49,626 nucleotides of DNA, taken from Acidovorax sp. GW101-3H11 (GTDB lineage Bacteria; Pseudomonadota; Gammaproteobacteria; Burkholderiales; Burkholderiaceae_C). Location: positions 872-50,497 of the forward strand of contig NZ_LUKZ01000012.1 of NCBI RefSeq assembly GCF_001633105.1, written 5' to 3'. The position numbers and the translations under genes are program-made. Positions 28,084-38,100 of this stretch are shown here, piece after piece. The notes beneath the pieces are model-generated. The model was given only the letters and a program-made list of their open reading frames with translations, was not told the DNA's origin and made no database searches. Each line of letters opens with the position of its first letter. Positions within the stretch are counted from its first letter, which is position 1.

Positions 28084-30327
28084 TCAGCTAATCACTTGTT
28101 CGGATGCGCCATCCGACAACAGAGATTGCTGCTGTTGTTGCTCCGCAGGCTGGCGACCACCGTCACGACCATGGTCACGGCGGGGCTCACGGTCACCGCG
28201 CTCGGCAGGCGCGGGGCGGTCGCTACCGCCCGCTGGGCGCTCGGCCAACACCTTCATCGACAGCTTGATGCGGCCCTTTTCGTCGGTTTCCATGACCTTG
28301 ACCTTCACGATCTGGCCTTCGGTCAGGTAATCAGACACCTTCTCGACGCGTTCGTGCGCGATCTGGCTGATGTGCAGCAGGCCATCCTTGCCGGGCAGCA
28401 GGTTGATCAGTGCGCCGAAGTCCAGGATCTTGGTCACAGGGCCTTCGTAGATCTTGCCGATCTCGACTTCGGCCGTGATCTGCTCGATGCGCTTCTTGGC
28501 TACGTCAGCCTTTGCCGCATCGGTCGCGGCGATGGTGATGGTGCCGTCTTCCTCGATGTTGATCTGGCAGCCGGTTTCTTCGGTCAGCGCACGGATCACC
28601 GCACCGCCCTTGCCGATCACGTCGCGGATCTTCTCGGGGTTGATCTTCATCGTGTACAGCTTCGGCGCGAAGTTGGACACCTCGGTCTTGGCTTCGCCCA
28701 TGGCTTCCTGCATCTTGCCCAGGATGTGCATGCGCGCTTCCTTGGCCTGGGCCAGGGCGACTTGCATGATTTCCTTGGTGATCCCCTGGATCTTGATGTC
28801 CATCTGCAGCGCAGTAATGCCGTTGGTCGTGCCGGCCACCTTGAAGTCCATGTCGCCCAGGTGATCTTCGTCACCCAGGATGTCGGTCAACACGGCAAAG
28901 CGGTTGTCTTCCTTGATCAGGCCCATGGCAATACCGGCCACGTGGGCCTTCATGGGCACGCCAGCGTCCATCATGGACAGGCAGCCGCCGCAGACGGAAG
29001 CCATCGAGGACGAACCGTTGGATTCGGTAATTTCCGACACCACGCGGATGGTGTAGGGGAATTCTTCCTTGGTAGGCAACACGGCGACGAGCGCGCGCTT
29101 GGCCAGGCGGCCGTGGCCGATTTCGCGGCGCTTGGTCGAGCCCATGCGACCCACTTCGCCGGTGGCGAAGGGAGGCATGTTGTAGTGGAACATGAAGCGG
29201 TCTTCGAACTCGCCAGCCAGCGCGTCGATGCGCTGCGCGTCGCGCTCGGTGCCCAGCGTCGAGATCACCAGCGCCTGGGTTTCACCGCGCGTGAACAGCG
29301 CCGAGCCGTGCGTGCGGGGCAGCACGGAATTGCGGATTTCGATAGGACGCACGGTGCGCGTGTCGCGACCGTCGATGCGGGGTTCGCCGGCCAGGATCTG
29401 GCTGCGCACGATCTTGGCTTCGATATCGAACAGCAGGCTTTCAACCTTGACGGAATCGAATTCCACGCCTTCCGCCTTCAGCGAGGCGAACACAGAGGCC
29501 GTGGCTTCGCGCAGGGCGTGCGTGCGGGCTTGCTTGCTGCGGATCTGGTAAGCAGTGCGCAGCTTTTCTTCGGCCAGGCCAGCGATCTTGGCGATGAAGG
29601 GCTCGTCCTTGGCGGGAGCTTGCCAGTCCCACACGGGCTTGCCAGCGTCGCGCACCAGTTCGTGGATGGCATTGATGGCGACCTTGCCTTGCTCGTGACC
29701 GAACACCACGGCGCCCAGCATGATGTCTTCAGGCAATTGCTGCGCTTCGGATTCGACCATCAGCACGGCGGCTTCGGTGCCGGCGACGATCAGGTCCATC
29801 TGCGAGTTCTTGCGGGCGGTCTGGCCGGGGTTCAGCACGTATTCGCCGTTGATGTAGCCCACGCGTGCAGCGCCGATGGGGCCATTGAACGGGATACCGG
29901 AGATCGACAGCGCGGCACTCACCGCAATCATGGCAGCGATGTCAGCGTCCACTTCGGGGTTCAGCGAGATGGTGTGGATGACCACATGCACATCGTTGTA
30001 GAAGCCTTCGGGGAACAGCGGGCGGATCGGGCGGTCGATCAGGCGGCTGGTCAGCGTTTCGAGTTCGCTGGGCTTGGCTTCGCGCTTGAAGAAGCTGCCA
30101 GGGATCTTGCCAGCGGCGTAGGTCTTTTCGATGTAGTCCACGGTCAGCGGGAAGAAGTCCTGGCCAGCCTTGGCAATCTTGGACCCCACCACGGTGGCCA
30201 GCACCACGGTGTCATCGATGTTCACCAGCACGGCGCCGGAGGCCTGGCGGGCGATTTCACCCGTTTCCATGACGACGGTCTTGTCGCCCCATTGGAAAGA
30301 CTTGGTGACTTTGTTGAAAATGCTCAT
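28084..30327 (-). CDS. pnp: Polynucleotide phosphorylase
   Basis: The 747-residue exoribonuclease degrades RNA phosphorolytically and joins the degradosome. Two RNase PH domains are present: the first starts [20 protein letters not shown], and the second contains [20 protein letters not shown] and [23 protein letters not shown] domain follows ([20 protein letters not shown]). An S1 domain comes next ([20 protein letters not shown]). The tail is rich in Arg, Gly and Gln. GGAG lies eight bases before ATG 30327. It is downstream of rpsO, as in many bacteria, and separated from it by a terminator, so it probably has its own or read-through transcription. Confidence 0.97.
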   Translation of the reverse strand: MSIFNKVTKSFQWGDKTVVMETGEIARQASGAVLVNIDDTVVLATVVGSKIAKAGQDFFPLTVDYIEKTYAAGKIPGSFFKREAKPSELETLTSRLIDRPIRPLFPEGFYNDVHVVIHTISLNPEVDADIAAMIAVSAALSISGIPFNGPIGAARVGYINGEYVLNPGQTARKNSQMDLIVAGTEAAVLMVESEAQQLPEDIMLGAVVFGHEQGKVAINAIHELVRDAGKPVWDWQAPAKDEPFIAKIAGLAEEKLRTAYQIRSKQARTHALREATASVFASLKAEGVEFDSVKVESLLFDIEAKIVRSQILAGEPRIDGRDTRTVRPIEIRNSVLPRTHGSALFTRGETQALVISTLGTERDAQRIDALAGEFEDRFMFHYNMPPFATGEVGRMGSTKRREIGHGRLAKRALVAVLPTKEEFPYTIRVVSEITESNGSSSMASVCGGCLSMMDAGVPMKAHVAGIAMGLIKEDNRFAVLTDILGDEDHLGDMDFKVAGTTNGITALQMDIKIQGITKEIMQVALAQAKEARMHILGKMQEAMGEAKTEVSNFAPKLYTMKINPEKIRDVIGKGGAVIRALTEETGCQINIEEDGTITIAATDAAKADVAKKRIEQITAEVEIGKIYEGPVTKILDFGALINLLPGKDGLLHISQIAHERVEKVSDYLTEGQIVKVKVMETDEKGRIKLSMKVLAERPAGGSDRPAPAERGDREPRRDHGRDGGRQPAEQQQQQSLLSDGASEQVIS

Positions 30328-30481
30328 GTTTAGCTCCTGTTTTAATAGCTGGTAGCGCACTACCAGATTGTCACGGAGGGCAATTCAGAACACGATGCCA
30401 TTCCAGGGAACCTGCCCGCCAGCGCATGGCGGCAACTTCATTGGAATGACACAGCTTCGCTCTGTTTTGCGGCTCCGAAGT

Positions 30482-30519
30482 AAAAAACGCCTGAGCTAGC
30501 GGACTAACCCAGGCGTTTT
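30482..30519 (-). terminator. Rho-independent terminator of rpsO
   Basis: AAAACGCCTG (30484-30493) and CAGGCGTTTT (30510-30519) form a perfect 10-bp stem with a 16-nt loop. On the minus strand the stem ends in a run of six T. It starts 15 bp after the rpsO stop and lies before pnp, the position of the known rpsO terminator in other bacteria. Confidence 0.85.
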
Positions 30520-30534
30520 CGCATGCAATGAAAA

Positions 30535-30801
30535 TTACTTGCGCAGACCCAACTTGGCGATCAGCGCGGTGTAACGGTCAGCGTCCTTGGCCTTCAGATA
30601 GTCCAGCAGCTTGCGACGACGGCTCACCATGCGCAGCAGGCCACGGCGACCATGGTGGTCCTTGGCGTGCGTCTTGAAGTGGGGAGTCAGTTCGTTGATG
30701 CGGGCGGTCAGCAGGGCCACTTGCACTTCTGGGCTACCAGTGTCATTGGCAGCACGGGCGTTCGCCTTGACGACTTCAGCCTTGATGGAGGATGCGATCA
30801 T
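30535..30801 (-). CDS. rpsO: 30S ribosomal protein S15
   Basis: The 88-residue protein has the S15 pattern: [20 protein letters not shown], then [20 protein letters not shown], then [20 protein letters not shown], ending IAKLGLRK. It binds 16S rRNA in the central domain. The start is the ATG at 30801 with AAAGGA upstream. The frame is open further, but that part overlaps the probable leader. Its terminator separates it from pnp. Confidence 0.98.
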   Translation of the reverse strand: MIASSIKAEVVKANARAANDTGSPEVQVALLTARINELTPHFKTHAKDHHGRRGLLRMVSRRRKLLDYLKAKDADRYTALIAKLGLRK

Positions 30802-31978
30802 GTTTTTCCTTTGATGCGGCCTAGCGTGTAAGCAGGCCATGGTTTTTACTTGCGCCAGCAGCTGGAACGGCCGCGAGCGTGCGTCTTGCACCATGCAAAA
30901 CCTTTAGATTATAACCTGAGACAGGTTTTTGACTACCCGACCTCATAGCCGATCCGCTTCGGGCTGCCAGATACCACAAAGTCCTGCGCACCCAACCCGG
31001 CCCAGCAGCATCAAGCGCATTGCCAAGGGCAAGACCCAGCCTCGCCGCCGCCACCACACCGAAAGAGTCACCCTGCCCTGCAATACGAAAAAGAATACAA
31101 CCCGCCCTGAGCGGCTGCCACATCCGCGCCAGGCAGCACCCAAGAACCGACGCCACTACGCTGCGGATGTGACTCAGACGCGCAACTCACCCACGCCAGC
31201 ACATCATCCGCGCGCAATCATTGCCAGCCAGGCGCACAGCGCAAACGTATTGAAGCAAGGGGTCAGAAACGCGGCGCGACAACCCACCCAAGCCGCAAAT
31301 CCACCTCCAGAAAGCTCGTGAAAAACTGCGCACCAAGATGAGGCGTCCTTCAGACCCTACCAAATCCAGACAGCTGGAAGCACAACCCAGGGAGAGTCTG
31401 GACAGCAAAGACATCCACATACCCAACCCACCAGAATTCATGCGCCAGCTTCCACCGTAGGCCAGAATTACACACGATCTAGCCGGACTCAATCTGCGAA
31501 GCTTTTTTGAGGTCCAGGAGATTAGCAACCGAGTTGCGGTGAGGGCTGCCAGCAGGCTTTCATGAAGCAAAAAGAAAGGCGCCCGAAGGCTGCCCTAGCT
31601 TACCAAACTATCTCGAATAGGGGCATCATCATCTTCGCCAAACTTGGAACCTTATCACCCCGCCCCCCGCGCCGACCACTTCACGGACGAGAGACTCTTT
31701 AAAACTTAGCGGGGCCGAACGAATAAAAGGCGACATAGAAACCAAAGGGAATCGACAATTTTGAGAGCAGGCAATAGGCATAAAAATAGCCCTTTTGGCA
31801 CCCAAGGCTCGCCTCAAAAACAAGAACCTAATTAAGCATCAACAAAATTGATGCGTGAACGAAATTAAATCCTTCAATGAATTACTCTCACTCCATTCTC
31901 CAAAAACCAAAGTTCACCAAAAATCGCCAGCAAACACATAAAAGCCTCCAATAAGTATTACCAACGTTCGTAAATTTT
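30802..31978. other. 1.2-kb region without a convincing gene
   Basis: From 30802 to about 31320 the sequence is moderately GC-rich; one frame is open for 130 codons, but the product is low-complexity Arg/Pro/His/Thr. A stretch near 31270-31460 could be the remnant of a coding frame (PKPQIHLQKAREKLRTK, then MRRPSDPTKSRQLEAQ, then NPPEFMRQLPP), without a match I recognise. From about 31590 onward the DNA becomes clearly AT-rich, with no ORF of note, up to the small secreted protein gene. This end probably holds the promoter of the pilus cluster. Confidence 0.5.
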
Positions 31979-32251
31979 ATGCCCTCAAAAATGCGATCAA
32001 TAAATTTTCGTTTAGTTTACACACTTATTTTCCTTACAACTCTTGGCATTCCAAATGCAGCCCACTTAAAAACCCACGCAAAGAAGGATCCCACCACCGC
32101 ACAAGGCGCCAGTGGCTCCACAAAAAAGCAGGCTCGCGCCAAGCAGCCAAAGAGCAGCTCGGAAGAGTCAAGCGCCGAAAGAGACCGTCGATTGAAACGC
32201 GAGTGTCAAGGTCGCAACAATGCAGGCGCATGTCTCGGCTATACACGATAG
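31979..32251 (+). CDS. Small secreted hypothetical protein with a C-terminal Cys pair
   Basis: The 90-residue product has a hydrophobic N-terminal stretch (RLVYTLIFLTTLGIPNAAH) that looks like a signal peptide. A Lys/Ser/Ala-rich linker follows (about 34-66), then a compact C-terminus RDRRLKRECQGRNNAGACLG ending YTR. The two cysteines are seven residues apart and could form a disulfide. I believe similar ECxG..NAGACLGYTR tails occur beside pilin clusters in relatives, but cannot verify it. It lies about 70 bp upstream of fimT in the same orientation. An ATG four codons later is an alternative start. Function is unknown. Confidence 0.6.
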   Translation: MPSKMRSINFRLVYTLIFLTTLGIPNAAHLKTHAKKDPTTAQGASGSTKKQARAKQPKSSSEESSAERDRRLKRECQGRNNAGACLGYTR

Positions 32252-32320
32252 CAAACGCCACTCATCACTCATTCGAAGCCACCCGTCCACCCCACCCCTC
32301 TGGGCAGACTCCTGAGAAAT

Positions 32321-32914
32321 ATGATGCGAAGCATGCTCGTACACCACCCAGTTCCAGCCAGGCGGCCAGCTCAGACGGCGCGGCACGCTCTAGGCTTCAC
32401 CGCCATTGAGTTGCTGATTGTCATCACTATTCTGGCCGTGCTTACGGCCATGGCAGTCCCGAGCTTTGGCCCCATGATTGAGCGCTGGCGCACCAACCAA
32501 GCGGTAAACAACATCACCAGCACAATTTATGTAGCCCGCTCGGAAGCCATCAAACGAGGTGGCAGGGTTAGTGTCAGGAAAATTGCAAACGGCACAGATG
32601 GCTGCACCTTTGCGCCCAATATCGCCGAATGGAGTTGCGGATGGATTATTTTTGTGGATACAGATGAAGATGGGAATCTGGATGCGGGGGAGGAGATTCT
32701 GCAATCTTTCCAGATGCCAACAAGCGTAGATATTTCGAACAAAAATAGTGCAGCATCATTTCGCTTTGACCGATGGGGACGTGCTAATGATATGAACGCA
32801 GCCAGCTTCGCCATCGTCCCACGAGCAGGTGGCGTCGCGTCACCTGCAGCGACTGCCGTCTGCGTTTCATCTGGCGGGCGAATTCGTGTTGTTAAAGAAA
32901 GCGTGACATGCTAG
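32321..32914 (+). CDS. fimT: FimT/GspH-type minor pseudopilin
   Basis: The 197-residue prepilin has the type III cleavage motif G-FTAIELLIVITILAVLTA, with the glutamate at mature position 5, after an unusually long leader of about 24 residues. Alternative ATGs at 32324 and 32333 shorten the leader. The C-terminal GspH domain includes NNITSTIYVARSEAIKRGGR, SVRKIANGTDGCTFAPN and WIIFVDTDEDGNLDAGEEIL, a composition shared with FimT/FimU. It begins the minor-pilin operon and overlaps pilV by 7 bp. It is likely processed by PilD and primes pilus assembly. Confidence 0.87.
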   Translation: MMRSMLVHHPVPARRPAQTARHALGFTAIELLIVITILAVLTAMAVPSFGPMIERWRTNQAVNNITSTIYVARSEAIKRGGRVSVRKIANGTDGCTFAPNIAEWSCGWIIFVDTDEDGNLDAGEEILQSFQMPTSVDISNKNSAASFRFDRWGRANDMNAASFAIVPRAGGVASPAATAVCVSSGGRIRVVKESVTC

Positions 32915-33549
32915 TTTATGATCATTCCCGCAGCAGAAAGACTTCTCAAAAAGGGATTACGCTCCTCGAATCATTGGTTGCGATCGTAGTGATGGCGCTT
33001 GGACTACTTGGCGTAGTGGGCATTCAGATGCGAACGCTGGCCGACACTCAAACTGGAGTCAGGCGCTCCCAAGCAGTCAAGCTGATTGAAGACCTTAGCG
33101 AACGGGTCAGAGCTAACCCGAATGCAATTGGGAACGCCGCCAGCTACACGATTGCGTGGGCATCGACGTTGGGCTCCCCCCCGGCTTGCGTGATCGACTC
33201 CGGATTTCCCGCCACAAGCTGCACAGCAGCCCAGCTGGCCACCTACGACGTGGATCGCTGGTTGCGCAGCGTGAGGGCAAATTTGCCCGTTGGTGATGCA
33301 ACTGTCTTTGTTTCGGGAAGCGATGCCAGGCAGTTGGGAGTAATGCTCTCCTGGCGAGAAAATGAACGCGCCCGCGAGGGCGATTCCTTGGCAGATACTT
33401 CCGCATATAAGGCTATTTTTTCAGTAACTGGCACTTCAACTTCTGGATCTGTAACCTGTCCAGCGGGCAAAATTTGCCACTTGCAATATATCAATCTCAC
33501 CCAACGATGCATACCCAGCGGCCCACTGGTTTTTTGTTCTGACATTTGA
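32908..33549 (+). CDS. pilV: Type IV pilus minor pilin PilV
   Basis: The 213-residue product has the prepilin motif KG-ITLLESLVAIVVMALGLL (Glu at mature position 5) followed by GVVGIQMRTLADTQTGVRRS, then QAVKLIEDLSERVRANPNA, typical of PilV. A disulfide-rich C-terminus contains CPAGKICHLQYINLTQRCIP. The ATG overlaps the end of fimT, suggesting coupled translation. It forms part of the pseudopilin priming complex with PilW, PilX and PilE. Confidence 0.87.
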   Translation: MLVYDHSRSRKTSQKGITLLESLVAIVVMALGLLGVVGIQMRTLADTQTGVRRSQAVKLIEDLSERVRANPNAIGNAASYTIAWASTLGSPPACVIDSGFPATSCTAAQLATYDVDRWLRSVRANLPVGDATVFVSGSDARQLGVMLSWRENERAREGDSLADTSAYKAIFSVTGTSTSGSVTCPAGKICHLQYINLTQRCIPSGPLVFCSDI

Positions 33550-33558
33550 ATAAAGCCT

Positions 33559-34431
33559 ATGATGCACACAAGCTCGACAGCGCATAGCGCCTTCAATTCA
33601 TATATTTTCTCCCGTATGCAGAGCAGAGAACGCGGAGCTACTCTTATAGAGCTACTGGTTGGATTGACAATCGGCCTACTCACAATCAGTGTTGGTTTGG
33701 GTGCAATCATGGTATCGCGTGGAGTAACCACTACGGTTAATGACACCACCACTCTGCAACAGCAAGCATCCTATGCCTTCAGAGTAATTGGACAACAACT
33801 ACGACAAGCCGGAGGAAGACCACTCAATACAGCAGCAGATCCTCGTGATGCAGCGACATTTGTTCAACCAACTGCTGTTACTTTATCTGGCCTCCCACCC
33901 ATTGCAGGACTGGACGCACCAACAGCCAGCCAATTCATAATTTCTATGCGTTATGTTAACGCGAGTGAATCTATTTATCCATCTCCGCCTTCTTCCACGC
34001 CAATAGAGGGATATCTTATCAGAGACTGCTTAGGCAGCAATTCAGGTATTGCGTCAGCCCCGATTGTTCTCAACGAACTTCGCAAAAACGGCACTGATCT
34101 TGAATGCTCAAACAGCACTGGAAATGTTCAACCGATCATTAGCAACTTGGTAGATCTAAGGATTCGCTATCTGCAACAGAAATTGAATTTAGCAGATAAA
34201 CAGCCACAATTTCGCTACGCATCGGCAGCCAACCTTGGCCCAACCGACTGGCCTGAGGTATACGGCATTGAAGTATGCCTTGAATTAGAGGGCGAGCAAG
34301 TCATAGATACCGTCGGTGCGAGCTACACCAAGTGCGATGGAACCACCGCAACCCGAGGAAACAAGCTACGAATGGTTTTCAAGAATATATTCCACATTCG
34401 TAACCATGCTTGGCCAAAGGCCATATCTTGA
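33559..34431 (+). CDS. pilW: Type IV pilus minor pilin PilW
   Basis: The 290-residue protein has the prepilin motif RG-ATLIELLVGLTIGLLTIS after a leader of about 26 residues. An in-frame ATG just before QSRERG would give a conventional short leader. The downstream YAFRVIGQQLRQAGGRPLN and the C-terminal GIEVCLELEGEQVIDT with RNKLRMVF-like ending are PilW features. The sequence is AT-rich compared with the core genome. It sits between pilV and pilX. Confidence 0.87.
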   Translation: MMHTSSTAHSAFNSYIFSRMQSRERGATLIELLVGLTIGLLTISVGLGAIMVSRGVTTTVNDTTTLQQQASYAFRVIGQQLRQAGGRPLNTAADPRDAATFVQPTAVTLSGLPPIAGLDAPTASQFIISMRYVNASESIYPSPPSSTPIEGYLIRDCLGSNSGIASAPIVLNELRKNGTDLECSNSTGNVQPIISNLVDLRIRYLQQKLNLADKQPQFRYASAANLGPTDWPEVYGIEVCLELEGEQVIDTVGASYTKCDGTTATRGNKLRMVFKNIFHIRNHAWPKAIS

Positions 34432-34438
34432 GCCCGCC

Positions 34439-35113
34439 ATGAAAAATTACAAAAATCAGCAAGGTATCTCACTCTTCATTGTCATCGTACTAGTCTTGAT
34501 GTCAATGCTGCTGGCCTTGTGGGCATCGCGAACAGCGTTTTTTAACGAGCTCATCGTGGGCAACGATACAGATTACCAAAGGGCATTTGAAGCTGCGCAA
34601 GTGATGTTGCAAGACGCCGAGTTGGACATTCGTCAGGGCACAGAAGTGGGGACCAACCAGCGAGCAGTTGTCAGTTCAACTTTTTACCCTACTGCTCATG
34701 ATGAATTGGACGCACTGACCTACGTCCTTGACGCCCAGACCACAAAATGTTTCAACGGAATTTGCCAGTTCCGCACTGGTGCACAGGATTTCTGGAATGA
34801 CTCCACCATGATGAATGCCATGATTGCAACCAATGTTGGCGCTAGATATGGCCAGTACACCGGAGCAAGCGCAGGGACTTCCAGCAACTCCATCTTGGCA
34901 GACACTACGGCAGGCAGAGGTGCCTGGTACTGGGTAGAAGTCATCAAGTACGAACCCAAAGAAACAGGTCCAGGTGTCTTGACTGGAGCAGAGCCTGAAG
35001 TGGTTAACGCCAAAATTTTCTACCGTATTACAGCCATTGCTCGCGGTCTCAAGCCAAGCACACAAGTTGTTTTACAAAACATCGTTGCTTTCCCATCCAT
35101 ATCCGGCGAATAA
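34439..35113 (+). CDS. pilX: Type IV pilus assembly protein PilX
   Basis: The 224-residue product starts MKNYKNQQG-ISLFIVIVLVLMSMLLAL, a prepilin leader followed by a hydrophobic helix lacking the position-5 glutamate, as in PilX and GspK-like tip pilins. It continues YQRAFEAAQVMLQDAELDI, the family's conserved helix. The C-terminus (VNAKIFYRITAIARGLKPST) matches PilX. The start at 34439, seven bases after pilW ends, avoids an upstream open extension that overlaps pilW. Confidence 0.85.
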   Translation: MKNYKNQQGISLFIVIVLVLMSMLLALWASRTAFFNELIVGNDTDYQRAFEAAQVMLQDAELDIRQGTEVGTNQRAVVSSTFYPTAHDELDALTYVLDAQTTKCFNGICQFRTGAQDFWNDSTMMNAMIATNVGARYGQYTGASAGTSSNSILADTTAGRGAWYWVEVIKYEPKETGPGVLTGAEPEVVNAKIFYRITAIARGLKPSTQVVLQNIVAFPSISGE

Positions 35114-35137
35114 TTTACGGCAACATCAGGAAATCAT

Positions 35138-38100
35138 ATGAAAACAAATCATAAATTTCAGAAAACTGCCATCGCGCTAATCATTGGCACTATTGGCTTT
35201 CCCCAAATGGTTCTTGCGGGCGACTTCCTGAGTCTCGTCCAATACCCGGCCGGATCGGCGAGCAGAGAGCCGGCACCAAATATCATCGTATCGGTTGACA
35301 ATTCTGGCAGTATGGGTGCAGCAGGCATCACCGCCTTGAAAGATGCGCTCAAAGAGACCTTCAGGCCCGCCAACGTGCCGGATGACTCCATACGACTTGC
35401 CTATCAGTCGCTTTGGGGTTGCAACACCATACCCAGTACCGATGTGAGTTGTAACAGTAAAAATTCAATGAAAGTCCTGCGAGGTCTGGACAATGCCACT
35501 GACAACAGTCATCGCGGGAATTTCATCAAATGGGTGGACACACTGGTTGCGGGCGGAAACACCCCCACCCACCGCATGCAAGGGGTTGCAGGCGAATACC
35601 TGAAAACCACAGGAATCGACAACCCATACAATTTTGATCCCGGCACCACCGAGGCGCCTATACATACATGCCGTCGCGCATACAACATCTTGATGACCGA
35701 TGGCGGCTGGAACAACAATCCAGCCAATACCATCAACAATGACGACGGCACCAATCACACATTGCCGGACGGAACCTCCTACGATATAACAGCGCCCGAA
35801 ACACGCATATACAGAGATGACTGGGGAACAAACGCCGTATCCACATTGTCTGATATGGCATTTTATTACTGGCGGCAAGATCTTCAATCGGGAATCAACA
35901 ATCAAGTTGTTCCACTCATTAAGAAGTCGGGTTCCGAAACATTTGCCGACGGTGCAACCACTGCAACCATTCCACAGTACTGGAATCCTAAGAACAATCC
36001 TGCCAACTGGCAGCACATGGTAACCTATACCATTGGATACAATGCAGCGGCAAACTGGCCCAATATTGGAACCAACCCCATGTTCAACATTGCGCAAGGC
36101 ATGTATGGTGGGGACTTTTCGCGTGCTATTGTTGGGACCAGGCTCTGGCGAGACCCCCTGACCACCAACGAAACCGGTCGGCAGGAGGAGCTCTGGCATA
36201 CCGCCATTAACAGTCGGGGCAAGTTCTACCCGGCCCAAACATCCCAAGATCTGGTTAATGCCTTTAAGGATATTGTGGGTACAATTATTGCTGACTCCAC
36301 TAGGCCAATAACTGGGTTTTCAAGCGCTTCCAGCTCCATAAGCAACCAAGGAACCACAGCCTTTTTTTCCACCTATGAGGCAGATGGCTGGATTGGTGGG
36401 ATCGGATCTAAGACAGTTGCTGCTGCCACCGGAGCGCTCTCCGACAATACTGCATGGGGCACGACCTCAACCCTGCCCGTGAGAGGAAAAACTACCGGGG
36501 ACAAGCTGGATGAACTGTCAGCAGCCGACATATCTTCCAGATTGATTTTTACCTATAACGATACAACGGCAGCAGGTACTACATTTACTTGGGCTAACCT
36601 TAGTGCAGCCCAAAAAATTCTGTTAAACACCGTTGATTCGGCGACCGATACGCTCGGAGAAGATCGACTAAACTATGTTCGGGGCGACAGAGCCAAAGAG
36701 GGGACAACGGCAACAGAGCCTTTCCGGGTTCGCCGGTCCCGACAGGGCGACATTGCCAACTCCACGCTGTGGTACATCGGCCCTCCCAATAATGGCCTGA
36801 CTGTAGATGGGTATCGTACTTTTGCGAATGCCCAGCGCTATCGTATGCCCATGCTTTATGCTGGTGGTAATGATGGCATGCTGCATGGTTTTTCAGCTGC
36901 AGATGGTACGGAGAAGATTGCATATGTTCCTCAGGGGGTCATAAAAAATCTTTCGCAGCTGTCGAAACAAGATTACAGCCACCGCTATTTTGTTGACGGA
37001 TCACCCTTCACAGGTGATGTCAACACAGGAACCAGTGCGCTTCCATCGTGGAAAACGATGTTGGTTGGTACATTGGGCGCCGGCGGCAAGGGCTATTATG
37101 TTCTGGATGTCACCCGCCCCGGATACACAGCAGGAGCAGAAACCTCCAACTTTTTGGCAGCAAACGCGTCTTCGCTTGTCGTGATGGATAAAACCGACGG
37201 AGCGGATAGTGATATTGGTAATATTTTTGGAGACCCCGTTACGTCAGAGGCCAATTCACAGATTGCGACCCAGATCACGCGCATGAACAATGGCCGCTGG
37301 GCTGTCGTATTGGGCAACGGATACAACAGCGGCAGTGAAGACCCGGTTCTTTTGATTCAATACCTTGATGGGGATAAATCCATCAAGAAGATCAATGCTG
37401 CCAGTACAGGAGCGGAAGCTACGGCCAATGGGCTTTCCACACCACGTCTGCTAGACGTTAATGGCGACGGTACTGTGGACATGATCTATGCGGGTGATCT
37501 GCGGGGTAATATCTGGAAGTTTGATGTCTCCAACGCAGATGCAACCAACTGGAAAGTGGCGTTCTCTTCGGCAGGATGCACTGCGTGCACACCCTTTTAC
37601 ACTGCCGTGGAAAAAGCGAACACTGCAAACCGCCAACCTATTACTGCAGCACCCAACCTCAGACCAAACACTACCGTCGGCGGCATGATGGTTGTTTTTG
37701 GTACGGGCAGAAACGTGACCGAAGGCGATCGCACCGACGTGACGGTGCAAACGCTGTACTCGATATTGGACAATACGCGCTACAAGCTGGATACAGCCGC
37801 TGGCCCCAACCTGGGCAAGGTACTTATTGACACAGCTGTGGTAACGCCGGCAGCTATCGGGACCAACGGGCGAGATACCAAACTTGCAGAACGTGTGTTT
37901 AGCGCACCAGTCATTGCCGGACAAGGAGTCAATAGCAGCGCAAGCTTCTGGCGCATGCCTACTACCCAGACAACATTGGCTTATTCACTTGCCGGCACAC
38001 AAAAGGGCTGGTATTTTGAACTACCGCTTACTGGAGAGCGGGTTTTGAATATGCCCACCTTCTATGATGGTAGCGACGTCATTGACCTCCTCAGTATTAT

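Noticed and set aside
28096..30333. Plus-strand open frame opposite pnp (about 745 codons)
   Set aside because: Mirror frame of pnp in high-GC DNA; the product has no family features.
30929..31321. Possible 130-codon gene in the gene-poor region
   Set aside because: Arg/Pro/His/Thr-rich, no recognisable motif, no ribosome site; kept only as part of the region description.
31187..31570. Possible 127-codon minus-strand gene
   Set aside because: Ser/Leu/Arg-rich without family features, and overlapping another unsupported frame.
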